Part shown: piece after piece, positions 27,795-36,180 of the stretch | Numbering within the stretch: position 1 is the stretch's first letter | Layout: each line of letters opens with the position of its first letter | NCBI GenBank assembly: GCA_022565805.1 | Contig: JAIULZ010000014.1 | Location: 1 to 44,934, forward strand | From: Balneolales bacterium | GTDB taxonomy: Bacteria > Bacteroidota > Rhodothermia > Balneolales > Cyclonatronaceae | Direction of reading: 5' to 3' | Length of the DNA: 44,934 nucleotides | Notes under the pieces: generated by a model | What the model saw: only the letters and a program-made list of their open reading frames with translations | The model's database searches: none | What the model was told of the DNA's origin: nothing | Translations under genes and position numbers: made by a program

Positions 27795-30700
27795 ATGAAG
27801 TTTACTTTCCTTTTACCAACTATTAGTCTACTCATACTCTGTCTTCCTGTACTCTCAACAGGCAGTCTTTTTGGTCAGCAGGCCGATTGGCAGCAGAGGG
27901 TTAACTATACGATGGATATTGTGATGGATGTTGAAACGAACCGGTTTACCGGCACTCAGCAGGTCGAGTACACAAATGCATCACCCGATACGCTTTTTAA
28001 CTTTTACTACCATCTTTACTACAATGCATTCCAGCCCGGCAGCATGATGGATACCCGCTCGCGCTCTATACTCGATCCCGATGGAAGAGTAATGGATCGC
28101 ATAAGCAGACTCAACGAAGACGAAATCGGTTGGCAGATGGTACATAGTTTGTCTCAAAACGGCACTGAAGTTTCTTTTACGATTAGCGAAACCAATATGA
28201 TTGTGCACTTGAGCGAACCAATTTTGCCCGGAGAAACCGTGGTTTTCGATATGGAATTCGAAGCTCAGGTTCCACTACAAATTCGCCGTACAGGCCGCGA
28301 TAATCGGGAAGACATCCGGTATTCTATGGCACAATGGTATCCGCGGGTGGCGGCTTACGATAGCGAAGGCTGGCACACCGCTCCTTACATCGCCCGCGAA
28401 TTTCACGGCTCATTTGGCGATTTCGACGTAAAAATTACCATCGATCGGAATTATACTCTCGGCGCAACTGGGTACCTGCAGAATCCGCAGCAGGTTGGCC
28501 ACGGCTACGAAAACCCCGACCTCCCGCTCGAACTCCCGACGGGAGAAAACCTAACCTGGCACTTTTTTGCGCCCGATGTTATAGATTTCTTTTGGGGGGC
28601 CGACGATAAATTTGTTCACGTTATTCATGAACAAGAAGGATCGCCACGCATTCATATGCTTTATGTTGAGCGACCTGAAACGAGACATTGGCAAAACTTA
28701 GGGCTGTTCACTGCAGAAGCATTCCGGTTTATGAATGAATACATAGGCCCCTACCCATACGAGCAGTTTACCATTATACAAGGTGGCGATGGCGGCATGG
28801 AATACCCGATGGGCACGCTTATTACTGGTCATCGCTCGCTGTATAGTCTGGTTGCAGTTACCGTACACGAGCTCATACATATGTGGTTTCAGAGCACTCT
28901 GGCTACCAACGAAAGCCTGCATCACTGGATGGACGAGGGCTTTACTGTATACATGAGCGAGCTTACTATGCGGCAACTATTTAACCTGCCAAGCCGGGAG
29001 CACGAATCTACCTACCTGAGCTATTTATCCGTTGTGCATCTGGGCCTCGAAGAACCCATGGGGCAACAAGCCGACCGTTTCGAAACCAATCAGGCTTATG
29101 TAATGTCGTCGTACCGAAAAGGTTCTCTTATTCTTCATCAGCTGGAGTACATTATTGGCGAAGAAGCGTTAAGGCGCACCTTACGACGCTACTATAACGA
29201 ATGGGTGATGCGTCACCCAACTCCACGGGATTTCCAGCACGTAGCGGAGCGCGAAAGCGGCATGCAGCTGGGCTGGTATTTCGATGAAATGCTGCATTCC
29301 ACACGCACTATCGATATGGCTATAGACCGGGTTCGGCAGCAGGATGATGAGATCCATATCCGGCTTAGAAACAGAGGCAGCTTTCACATGCCTGTTGATC
29401 TTTTGCTAACCTATGAAGACGGGAGCCATGAACTCATAAATATTCCCACTCAGCGACAGCTCGGCACAAAAGAAACCGACAGCAGGCTGGGTGATGTTCC
29501 CATTATTTACATGCATCCATGGCCATGGACCAGCGGTACATACGAGTTTAGCTTAAACGATCGCAATAGCCGGCTCATATCCGCAGAAATTGATCCATCA
29601 TTGAGGCTTGCCGATATAAACCGGCTGAATAATCGCTGGCCAGGCGTTCTCGATTTGTCGTTTTTAAGACCAGCTACACCAGACTGGAGCAGCTATCAGG
29701 CTGGATTCCGTCCTGCTTTCTGGTATGGCGAAAATGCAGGAATTCGCGCAGGCGCGAGGCTCAGCGGCGCATATCTTTTTAATACCCGTCAGCTCGATGC
29801 AGAATTCTGGCTCACTACAGGAACGCTTGAAGAACCTTTCGTCACAAATATAAATGTTGACTACCGGGTTGCCTGGCGCGATCGCTTTACTCCATTGGGC
29901 CCCGGTGGCTGGTGGTTTGCAGACTTCAGCCGGTTTTATGGCATCAGTCATGCGACTGCTGGACTCGAACGCAGCCTGGGCCGCTACGGATCACGTTCCA
30001 GACATCCGCAGCTTGTTCAGGTGTTTGGGTACAGACTCGAACAAAGTTCGGATCGGCTAATCCCGGCTCTTCAGCAAAACTGGGAACGCGGCGTGCTTTG
30101 GGGCTTAGGCGCAAGCTATCATTTGGGAGAAAGATCTGGAGAGCATGGTCTGCAGCTGGAGCTTCATTCTGGTACTTTCGACCAAAGCAGAGCGGCGCAT
30201 CAGCTAAGCGCGCGGGCAAACTACTCGCTTCAATCCAGAGATTTCCGCTACCGAATTCGCTTCGGAATGCAGGCCGCGACGGCATCTATTGCGGGTCCGG
30301 CCCAAATACAGAATAATTTGGGAAGTGGTACGGCCCTGCAGCAGTGGCAAAGCGTTGCCTTTAACGATATTGCCAATACAGACGCACTTTTCTTCGAAGA
30401 AGCCCGGCTCAGCTTCGACTCCGGCAATGCGCTTTCAGGTTTTAGCGTACATGCTCCCGAAGTGCGCGGACTTACCGGCAGCCACATGCTAGCCTTTTCG
30501 ATCTGGCAGTTTTACCGACCTTTTTTAAGAGGCAATATGAGGGCATTCGAGCTGGAGTTATTTGCCGGAACCGGGCAAGCATGGGGTGGCGGCTCAGGAG
30601 CTCCAAGTCAGTTCGAAATCCCATCACCCTCTAATCCATGGCTGGCCTCTGCCGGAGCAGGACTCGTTTTCGATGCTTCCGAACTCCCCGGCGGAACATC

Positions 30701-30845
30701 ACGCAGATGGATTGCGCAGAGCAGATTGCTTCAGGATCTGCGAATTGCGCTTCGTTCTCCATTTTACCTGAGCCAAGCCGGCACAGATCAAAATAACTTC
30801 GAACCCATCTCCCGCTGGATGATAGGTGTTGGAAGAAGCTTTTAA
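27795..30845 (+). CDS. Secreted M1-family metallopeptidase with C-terminal barrel-like region
   Basis: M1 peptidases are zinc aminopeptidases. Starting at ATG 27795 the product has 1016 residues and a signal peptide (about 1-28, ending ...GSLFGQQA). The zinc site is HELIH at 358-362 with the third ligand E381, exactly 18 residues later (HExxH-x18-E). The exopeptidase loop is GGMEYP near 332-337, in place of the common GAMEN. The peptidase core spans roughly 30-520. From about 620 the chain becomes rich in aromatic/polar alternation with many Arg/Gly/Asn turns and ends in SRWMIGVGRSF, the pattern of an outer-membrane beta barrel with a C-terminal aromatic. This suggests a surface-anchored protease; the barrel is inferred. 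No T9SS domain is seen. Confidence 0.85.
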   Translation: MKFTFLLPTISLLILCLPVLSTGSLFGQQADWQQRVNYTMDIVMDVETNRFTGTQQVEYTNASPDTLFNFYYHLYYNAFQPGSMMDTRSRSILDPDGRVMDRISRLNEDEIGWQMVHSLSQNGTEVSFTISETNMIVHLSEPILPGETVVFDMEFEAQVPLQIRRTGRDNREDIRYSMAQWYPRVAAYDSEGWHTAPYIAREFHGSFGDFDVKITIDRNYTLGATGYLQNPQQVGHGYENPDLPLELPTGENLTWHFFAPDVIDFFWGADDKFVHVIHEQEGSPRIHMLYVERPETRHWQNLGLFTAEAFRFMNEYIGPYPYEQFTIIQGGDGGMEYPMGTLITGHRSLYSLVAVTVHELIHMWFQSTLATNESLHHWMDEGFTVYMSELTMRQLFNLPSREHESTYLSYLSVVHLGLEEPMGQQADRFETNQAYVMSSYRKGSLILHQLEYIIGEEALRRTLRRYYNEWVMRHPTPRDFQHVAERESGMQLGWYFDEMLHSTRTIDMAIDRVRQQDDEIHIRLRNRGSFHMPVDLLLTYEDGSHELINIPTQRQLGTKETDSRLGDVPIIYMHPWPWTSGTYEFSLNDRNSRLISAEIDPSLRLADINRLNNRWPGVLDLSFLRPATPDWSSYQAGFRPAFWYGENAGIRAGARLSGAYLFNTRQLDAEFWLTTGTLEEPFVTNINVDYRVAWRDRFTPLGPGGWWFADFSRFYGISHATAGLERSLGRYGSRSRHPQLVQVFGYRLEQSSDRLIPALQQNWERGVLWGLGASYHLGERSGEHGLQLELHSGTFDQSRAAHQLSARANYSLQSRDFRYRIRFGMQAATASIAGPAQIQNNLGSGTALQQWQSVAFNDIANTDALFFEEARLSFDSGNALSGFSVHAPEVRGLTGSHMLAFSIWQFYRPFLRGNMRAFELELFAGTGQAWGGGSGAPSQFEIPSPSNPWLASAGAGLVFDASELPGGTSRRWIAQSRLLQDLRIALRSPFYLSQAGTDQNNFEPISRWMIGVGRSF

Positions 30846-30963
30846 TGCAAATAAACGGCAAATGAAAAGCATAATCGCCATTATAAAACAACCAATAGCC
30901 AATAATTACTAAAATGTAAGAAAAGAACAATTCACCATCCAAAATTCACAATTAAAAACCCCA

Positions 30964-31425
30964 ATGGCCGAAAAACCAACTCCCGAAGAACGCGACTATA
31001 TACTCAATCTCGTAAAGCCGCATCTTGATCTGCAGGTTACAAGCTTTGGTCAGCCGGTAAGAAGCGTTGTGCGCATAGATAAGAGACCGGCCATGTACGG
31101 CGGAAACGGCACCGTTTATCTGCTGCAAATGTTCGATCGCGGAGAGCTGGTGAACAACCGCATTGGCTGCTACATGGTTCTTCCCGGTAAGGGTGATGAA
31201 TCCGGATTTCATGAACACGGCCGGCGAAAAGAAGAAGAACTCTACGTGGTAATGAGTGGAAAAGGCCTGTACCTCGATCGGGATGGAGAAATTGGCACGG
31301 TTCGCGAGCAAATAATAACACGCGGACAAATCACGGCGGTAAAGGGTGATGGCTTCCATTCTGTAATCAATACCGAAGAAGAGCCGCTCATTCTTTTTGT
31401 AATTACCACCAACGAGCCAAAGTGA
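30964..31425 (+). CDS. Cupin-domain protein
   Basis: This 153-residue protein is one small cupin barrel. Motif 1 appears as GFHEHGRRKEEELYVVMSG, with H83, H85 and a glutamate available for metal binding. Motif 2 is GQITAVKGDGFHSVIN, with the last histidine ligand. Such proteins are often sugar- or metal-binding and may be enzymes or sensors; the substrate is unknown. There is no signal peptide, so it is cytoplasmic. It is 118 bases downstream of the peptidase, and its stop is convergent with the next gene after 10 bases. Confidence 0.88.
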   Translation: MAEKPTPEERDYILNLVKPHLDLQVTSFGQPVRSVVRIDKRPAMYGGNGTVYLLQMFDRGELVNNRIGCYMVLPGKGDESGFHEHGRRKEEELYVVMSGKGLYLDRDGEIGTVREQIITRGQITAVKGDGFHSVINTEEEPLILFVITTNEPK

Positions 31426-31435
31426 AGCAAAAAAG

Positions 31436-31840
31436 CTAAACGGTTGCGGTGTCGCCCGAAGCACTTTTTTCTGAAGCAATGGCCGAATCTGCCTCACATT
31501 TTTCTTCAAGAATATCAAGTAGCAGCGTTTTACGGAAATAATCTCTGCACCCGATTACCAGGAAGGCCATCACAAGCGCCGATGAAGCAATGGTAAGAAT
31601 TAGCGGAAACATCCGATCTGTTTCGATGAAGCTCGAATAGTTAAGAAAACCGTATACAATCCATACTACAGAGCATAATATCGCAACTGAAAACCTATAG
31701 ACCGCTTTTTTGCGCTGAGATTTAAAGAAATCTGCGAATGCGCCTTCATCCAGCATCCGGTGTTCTTTAAACGAAGCATGATGCCTGAGGCTACCCAAAT
31801 GCTCGTCATATTGAGATTTTATGTAGGCTTTTTTATCCAT
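31436..31840 (-). CDS. Small two-helix membrane protein, unknown function
   Basis: Not recognised. A 134-residue protein with a polar N-terminal part (about 1-46), two hydrophobic segments (about 47-68 and 80-98) joined by a short loop, and a polar acidic C-terminal tail. Both ends would face the cytoplasm. There is no cysteine-rich motif or known domain. It is convergent with the cupin gene and lies 134 bases downstream of pyrB on the minus strand, so it could be transcribed separately. Confidence 0.6.
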   Translation of the reverse strand: MDKKAYIKSQYDEHLGSLRHHASFKEHRMLDEGAFADFFKSQRKKAVYRFSVAILCSVVWIVYGFLNYSSFIETDRMFPLILTIASSALVMAFLVIGCRDYFRKTLLLDILEEKCEADSAIASEKSASGDTATV

Positions 31841-31974
31841 AGATGATTTTTTATACAGAAGGGTGATGCGGTCTGATGCTTAAATAAGACCTGTTTTTTG
31901 ATTTTTCCTAAATTAAACAATAGCACTACTTCTATCAACAAACGGAAACAATCTCAAATGCAGCATTTCGTCGG

Positions 31975-32934
31975 CTACCCCAAATCCCGCCGGCCACTTA
32001 ATAAATAAAGAACCGCCATACGAACAGCCAGCCCGTTTGTAACCTGATCCAGAATTATGGCGCGGTCGCTGTCTGCAACGTCGTTATCCAGTTCTACCCC
32101 TCTGTTTATGGGCCCGGGATGCATCACCGTAAAATCGGGGTAGCGCTCCAGATGCTTCATGGTTATACCAAAGGTTTCGTGGTATTCGCGCAGACTCGGA
32201 AACAATCCTCCCTGCTGCCTTTCCAGCTGTATTCGAAGCGCCATTGCCACATTGCACCAGGCCAGGCATTCTTCCAGATTGTGAGAAACGCGTACTCCCA
32301 TTTCCTGCACAAATAGTGGTATCATAGTTTTGGGGCCGCATACAACCACTTCTGCGCCGAGCTTAATAAGCCCTATGATATTGGATCTGACCACCCTGCT
32401 GTGCAAAATATCGCCGATTATTACTACTTTAAGCCCTTTAATATTTCCTACAGACTGCTTCATTGAAAAAATATCCAATAGCGCCTGTGTAGGATGCTCA
32501 TGCGCACCGTCGCCCGCATTAATAATGGAGGCATTTACGCAGCGCCTCAAAAACTGCGGTACTCCGGGACTTTCATGCCGAACCACCACCATATCGATTT
32601 TCATAGATTCTATGTTTCGAATGGTGTCTTTTAGAGATTCTCCCTTTTTAACGCTGGATGAGCTACTCGAAAAGTTAACCACATCGGCGCCCATTCTTTT
32701 TTGCGCCAGTTCGAAAGACAATCGTGTTCGGGTGCTGTTCTCATAAAAAAGATTCACAATCGTTTTATCACGAAGCGTAGGCAGCTTGGGAACAGGCCGA
32801 TTTAAAACTTCTCTGAAATAAGAGGCCTGCTGTAGCACAAACCGAATATCATCTGCGGAGTATCCCGCCAATCCAATTAGATGAGTCTGTTTAAAAGAGT
32901 AGTCTGATGGCATAACCTCTGCTTCAGCCTTCAT
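31975..32934 (-). CDS. pyrB: Aspartate carbamoyltransferase catalytic subunit
   Basis: PyrB joins carbamoyl phosphate and aspartate in the first committed step of UMP synthesis. Carbamoyl-phosphate-binding STRTR is in YENSTRTRLSFELA. The 80s loop is SVKKGESLKDT, and HEHPTQALLD and MHPGPINRG complete the active site. I chose ATG ending at 32934 (319 residues), overlapping pyrR by 11 bases; the frame is open to 32982 inside pyrR, and an ATG ending at 32913 is also possible. It is the usual partner of PyrR. No pyrI regulatory chain is nearby. Confidence 0.96.
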   Translation of the reverse strand: MKAEAEVMPSDYSFKQTHLIGLAGYSADDIRFVLQQASYFREVLNRPVPKLPTLRDKTIVNLFYENSTRTRLSFELAQKRMGADVVNFSSSSSSVKKGESLKDTIRNIESMKIDMVVVRHESPGVPQFLRRCVNASIINAGDGAHEHPTQALLDIFSMKQSVGNIKGLKVVIIGDILHSRVVRSNIIGLIKLGAEVVVCGPKTMIPLFVQEMGVRVSHNLEECLAWCNVAMALRIQLERQQGGLFPSLREYHETFGITMKHLERYPDFTVMHPGPINRGVELDNDVADSDRAIILDQVTNGLAVRMAVLYLLSGRRDLG

Positions 32935-33484
32935 GGTCTGTTCTCCCGTTTCGTGAAACCACATATACAGCGTCTTCGCCATCCATCTCGTACAGCTTCA
33001 CCATAACTTCTTCATTAACGTGTGTTGGCACATATTTCCCGGTGTAATCTGCCAAAATGGGTAATTCGCGATGTCCGCGATCTATAAGGCAGCAGAAACG
33101 CACGCTCGCAGGCCTGCCAAAACTCATCAGTGCTTCAAGTGCGGCCCGGGCAGTACGGCCTGTATAAAGTACATCATCTACTAACACTACATTTTTGCCA
33201 TAAAGATCAAACGGTATATCGGTGATTTGCACTTCAGGCATTTTCATACTATCGCGAAAATCATCCCTGTAAAACGTAATATCGAGCACGCCCATATCTA
33301 CATTAACGCCGGTTTTTTCCTTCAAAAACTTACGAATTCTTCTTGCAATAAAAACGCCTCTGCGCTGCATCCCGATTATGGCAAATGAAGATAAATTATC
33401 ATAAGGCTCAGTAAACTGATAGGCGAAGCGTTCAATAATCCGCTTCAGGTCGGTTTCGTCGAGCAGCTTGGCAGAAGGATCCAT
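32924..33484 (-). CDS. pyrR: PyrR bifunctional pyrimidine regulator / uracil phosphoribosyltransferase
   Basis: PyrR binds UMP and represses pyr mRNAs by attenuation, and also has uracil phosphoribosyltransferase activity. The 186-residue length is normal. The PRPP-binding loop VVLVDDVLYTGRTARA (about 93-108) is intact, with a preceding FYRDD block. The order pyrR-pyrB suggests joint control of pyrimidine genes. No antiterminator or anti-antiterminator is evident in the 133 bases upstream, so a control element may sit elsewhere. Confidence 0.95.
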   Translation of the reverse strand: MDPSAKLLDETDLKRIIERFAYQFTEPYDNLSSFAIIGMQRRGVFIARRIRKFLKEKTGVNVDMGVLDITFYRDDFRDSMKMPEVQITDIPFDLYGKNVVLVDDVLYTGRTARAALEALMSFGRPASVRFCCLIDRGHRELPILADYTGKYVPTHVNEEVMVKLYEMDGEDAVYVVSRNGRTDHEG

Positions 33485-33617
33485 GAATTTATGATTTTAA
33501 AATTTCATCTGTAGTTTCAGTCTTTAGCCTAAGGCGAAGAGACATTCAGAAAATAACAAAAAGATGCATGCAGACCGGTCCGAAAATTAAATTGTGCCTT
33601 TTCTTCCGACTCTTCTA

Positions 33618-34433
33618 CTAACCGCCAGTCTCGAATTCTCCATTATTCCATCTTTCTATAAGCCGTGCTTCATTAACCCGTTTTAGTCCTGTAAGACGAT
33701 TTTCATCAAGTGCTGCGATTGTCATTTCGCGTTTACCGAGCGCACCGGGTGCTTTTGCTACCAGCCAGCCCGCAACTGCTAAAGCGGCTCTTGCCGCAGA
33801 AGAAGCTCCGTAGGTAGTTAGAACAGCATTTTCGCCGGAGAACTTTTTCAAGGTTCGAAAAACGTCCGGTTGCCATAATTCGGGACTCACAACCGGATCG
33901 AAAGGATCGTGCAAAATGCAGGTAAACGGCAATTTCGGGCTCAGTTTAACATGCTCGAAAAGGCATCGGTGAACTTCATACTCTACCTGACCGATTTTAC
34001 CTGTTACCGGATTTTTTTGCCGATGCAATGTGATTTCATCCAGCTGCTTAAAAATATTCGGAAGGCCATCAAACAGCTTTGGATATTTCAAAAACTGGGC
34101 GTAATTCAGCTCGGATGCCAGTTCGGGACTAATTGGGAAAGCTTCTACGCTGGTAAAACGAACTTTGGAGTCGGGTTTTAGCCGCTCGCAAATATCGGCC
34201 AGTAAAAGCAGATTCAGACCGGTTCCAAATCCTATTTCCATTACTGAAATATCTTCGTCGGTTTTAGCGGCATTCATAAGACCGCTTGCTTCAAAATACA
34301 CGTGCAGACTCTCGTCTACTGCACCATTCGGATTATGGAAATAACTGCCGGATTGCTCGGAATAAAGCGTATGTGAACCATCTTTACTAAGCTCGAGCCG
34401 GGGCTGTTTAGAATTCGGTACGGCAGATAACAT
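33618..34433 (-). CDS. mnmD: MnmD-type tRNA 5-methylaminomethyl-2-thiouridine methyltransferase
   Basis: This is the stand-alone methyltransferase that converts nm5(s2)U34 to mnm5(s2)U34 in tRNA, equivalent to the methyltransferase half of MnmC. The 271-residue protein has the SAM loop EIGFGTGLN at 66-74, the conserved SLHVYFE near 42-48, and the catalytic-region block ILHDPFDP (about 160). The FAD oxidase domain of MnmC is absent. It begins 16 bases after the prfC stop, so both are likely in one transcript. Confidence 0.87.
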   Translation of the reverse strand: MLSAVPNSKQPRLELSKDGSHTLYSEQSGSYFHNPNGAVDESLHVYFEASGLMNAAKTDEDISVMEIGFGTGLNLLLLADICERLKPDSKVRFTSVEAFPISPELASELNYAQFLKYPKLFDGLPNIFKQLDEITLHRQKNPVTGKIGQVEYEVHRCLFEHVKLSPKLPFTCILHDPFDPVVSPELWQPDVFRTLKKFSGENAVLTTYGASSAARAALAVAGWLVAKAPGALGKREMTIAALDENRLTGLKRVNEARLIERWNNGEFETGG

Positions 34434-34449
34434 GCAGAGTCAAAAATCC

Positions 34450-36051
34450 TTACTGCTTAAATTTGAAGAGATTTTCTTCACCAACTTTTTCAATAGCCTG
34501 GCTTAAAGCGTAAGCACTATCGAAAAGGGCGATAGGGTTATCATCCAGATCGTAGGTTACATGCGTTGAAAACGCTTGTTTAAGAGTATCAATAATTTTT
34601 TCGTTTTCGGGTAGCCATCGCGCCGTGTGGTACGGAACAGGCGTATAATGCATTTCGCACTTATATTCGGCCAGCATACGATGTTGAACAACCTCGAACT
34701 GAAGTACGCCCACTGTACCCAAAAGAAGCTCGTTTCCAACCCCGTTAGGGACTTCAAAAACGTGCACGACGCCTTCTTCAGAAAGCTGTCTGAGCCCTTC
34801 CCGCAATTGTTTACGCTTAAAAGGATCTTTAGAATTCGCTTTTATGAAATGCTCAGGGGTAAACAACGGTATTACGTCGTATCTTTTTTTCTCCCCTTTA
34901 AAAATAGTGCTGCCAATTTTAAATTCACCGGGATTAAAAATGGCCACAATATCTCCGGGATAGGCTTCCTCCATAAGGTTGCGGTCGTCTGCCATTAGCG
35001 TGTGCGGGGTAGTCATTCTTATTTTCTTGCTAATGTCATCTACCCTTACTTCCACTCCCCGCTCGAATTTACCAGTAGCCACACGTATGAATGCAGTACA
35101 ATCCCGGTGTTCGGGATTCATATTGGCCTGAAGCTTAAACACAAAGCCAGAAAAAGGTTCACTAAGCTGGCGCTTTTGTCCTTCGAAATCTTCATACATT
35201 TGGGGTACAGGCGCCAGTTTCCGGAAATGATGAAGAAAAATATCGAGGCCAAAGTTATTTAAAGCCGAGCCAAAAAATACCGGAGTTGCTTTACCAGTAT
35301 TATAATCCTCCGGATTCATTTCGTGATATTCATCTTTAATGAGCTCGCACTCCTCCAGGAAAGCCTCTTTATACGCCGGCGAAAGCGTGGAAGCCGCAAC
35401 GCCGTCCTCAATCGACATGGTTTCGGTCTCTGCTTCTTTAGCACCGTGAGCCGATTTAATATAAAGATGCAAGTCGCGGTCAATCACATCATATACTCCC
35501 TGAAAGTCGCTTCCGTAGCCTAATGGCCATGTCGCGGCTACGGGATGAATACCAAGCTTTGTTTCAATATTACTGAGTACTTCGAGCGGCTCCATACCCG
35601 GTCTGTCGTATTTGTTCACAAAAGTAATTACGGGAATATTGCGCATCCGGCAGACTTCAAAAAGCTTTTCGGTCTGCTCCTCAACTCCTTTTGCAGAGTC
35701 GATTACCATAAGGGCGCAATCTGCCGCTACGAGCGTTCTAAGGGTATCTTCAGAAAAATCTTTGTGACCGGGAGTATCCAGCAAATTATATTTAATGCCG
35801 TCTTTTTCGAACCGCAGTACCGAAGAAGTTACCGAAATACCGCGCTCTTGCTCTATGGCCATCCAGTCGGATGCCGCATGCCGCGCTGCTTTTCGCTGTT
35901 TAATAGAACCGGCTTCGCGAATCGCGCCGCCATAGAGCAACAGCTTTTCTGTTAAGGTAGTTTTACCAGCATCCGGGTGCGAAATTATCGCAAAGGTCCG
36001 GCGGGTTTCTGATTCTTTGGTAATTTGGTCCTGACTAATTGCTGTACTCAT
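34450..36051 (-). CDS. prfC: Peptide chain release factor 3
   Basis: RF3 is a translational GTPase that removes RF1/RF2 after termination. The 533-residue protein has the P-loop SHPDAGKTT near 24-32, the G3 DTPGHKDF block, G4 NKYDRPG, and EF-G-like domains II and III. The start MSTAISQDQITKESETRRTFAII fits the family. The next gene, mnmD, follows closely; both concern translation. Confidence 0.97.
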   Translation of the reverse strand: MSTAISQDQITKESETRRTFAIISHPDAGKTTLTEKLLLYGGAIREAGSIKQRKAARHAASDWMAIEQERGISVTSSVLRFEKDGIKYNLLDTPGHKDFSEDTLRTLVAADCALMVIDSAKGVEEQTEKLFEVCRMRNIPVITFVNKYDRPGMEPLEVLSNIETKLGIHPVAATWPLGYGSDFQGVYDVIDRDLHLYIKSAHGAKEAETETMSIEDGVAASTLSPAYKEAFLEECELIKDEYHEMNPEDYNTGKATPVFFGSALNNFGLDIFLHHFRKLAPVPQMYEDFEGQKRQLSEPFSGFVFKLQANMNPEHRDCTAFIRVATGKFERGVEVRVDDISKKIRMTTPHTLMADDRNLMEEAYPGDIVAIFNPGEFKIGSTIFKGEKKRYDVIPLFTPEHFIKANSKDPFKRKQLREGLRQLSEEGVVHVFEVPNGVGNELLLGTVGVLQFEVVQHRMLAEYKCEMHYTPVPYHTARWLPENEKIIDTLKQAFSTHVTYDLDDNPIALFDSAYALSQAIEKVGEENLFKFKQ

Positions 36052-36180
36052 GTGCTGATATGAACTGTGTTTCCGAAAAGTGATTAACTACATTAAAAGC
36101 TGTACAGTATAAAGCTATTGTACATTAATCTGGCTAAGCCCAATGTGTACAGCCTTGTAATTTACGAATTTCATCTGACT

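Noticed and set aside
30952-31518. Minus-strand open frame of 188 residues
   Set aside because: Antisense to the cupin gene, which carries clear metal-binding motifs.
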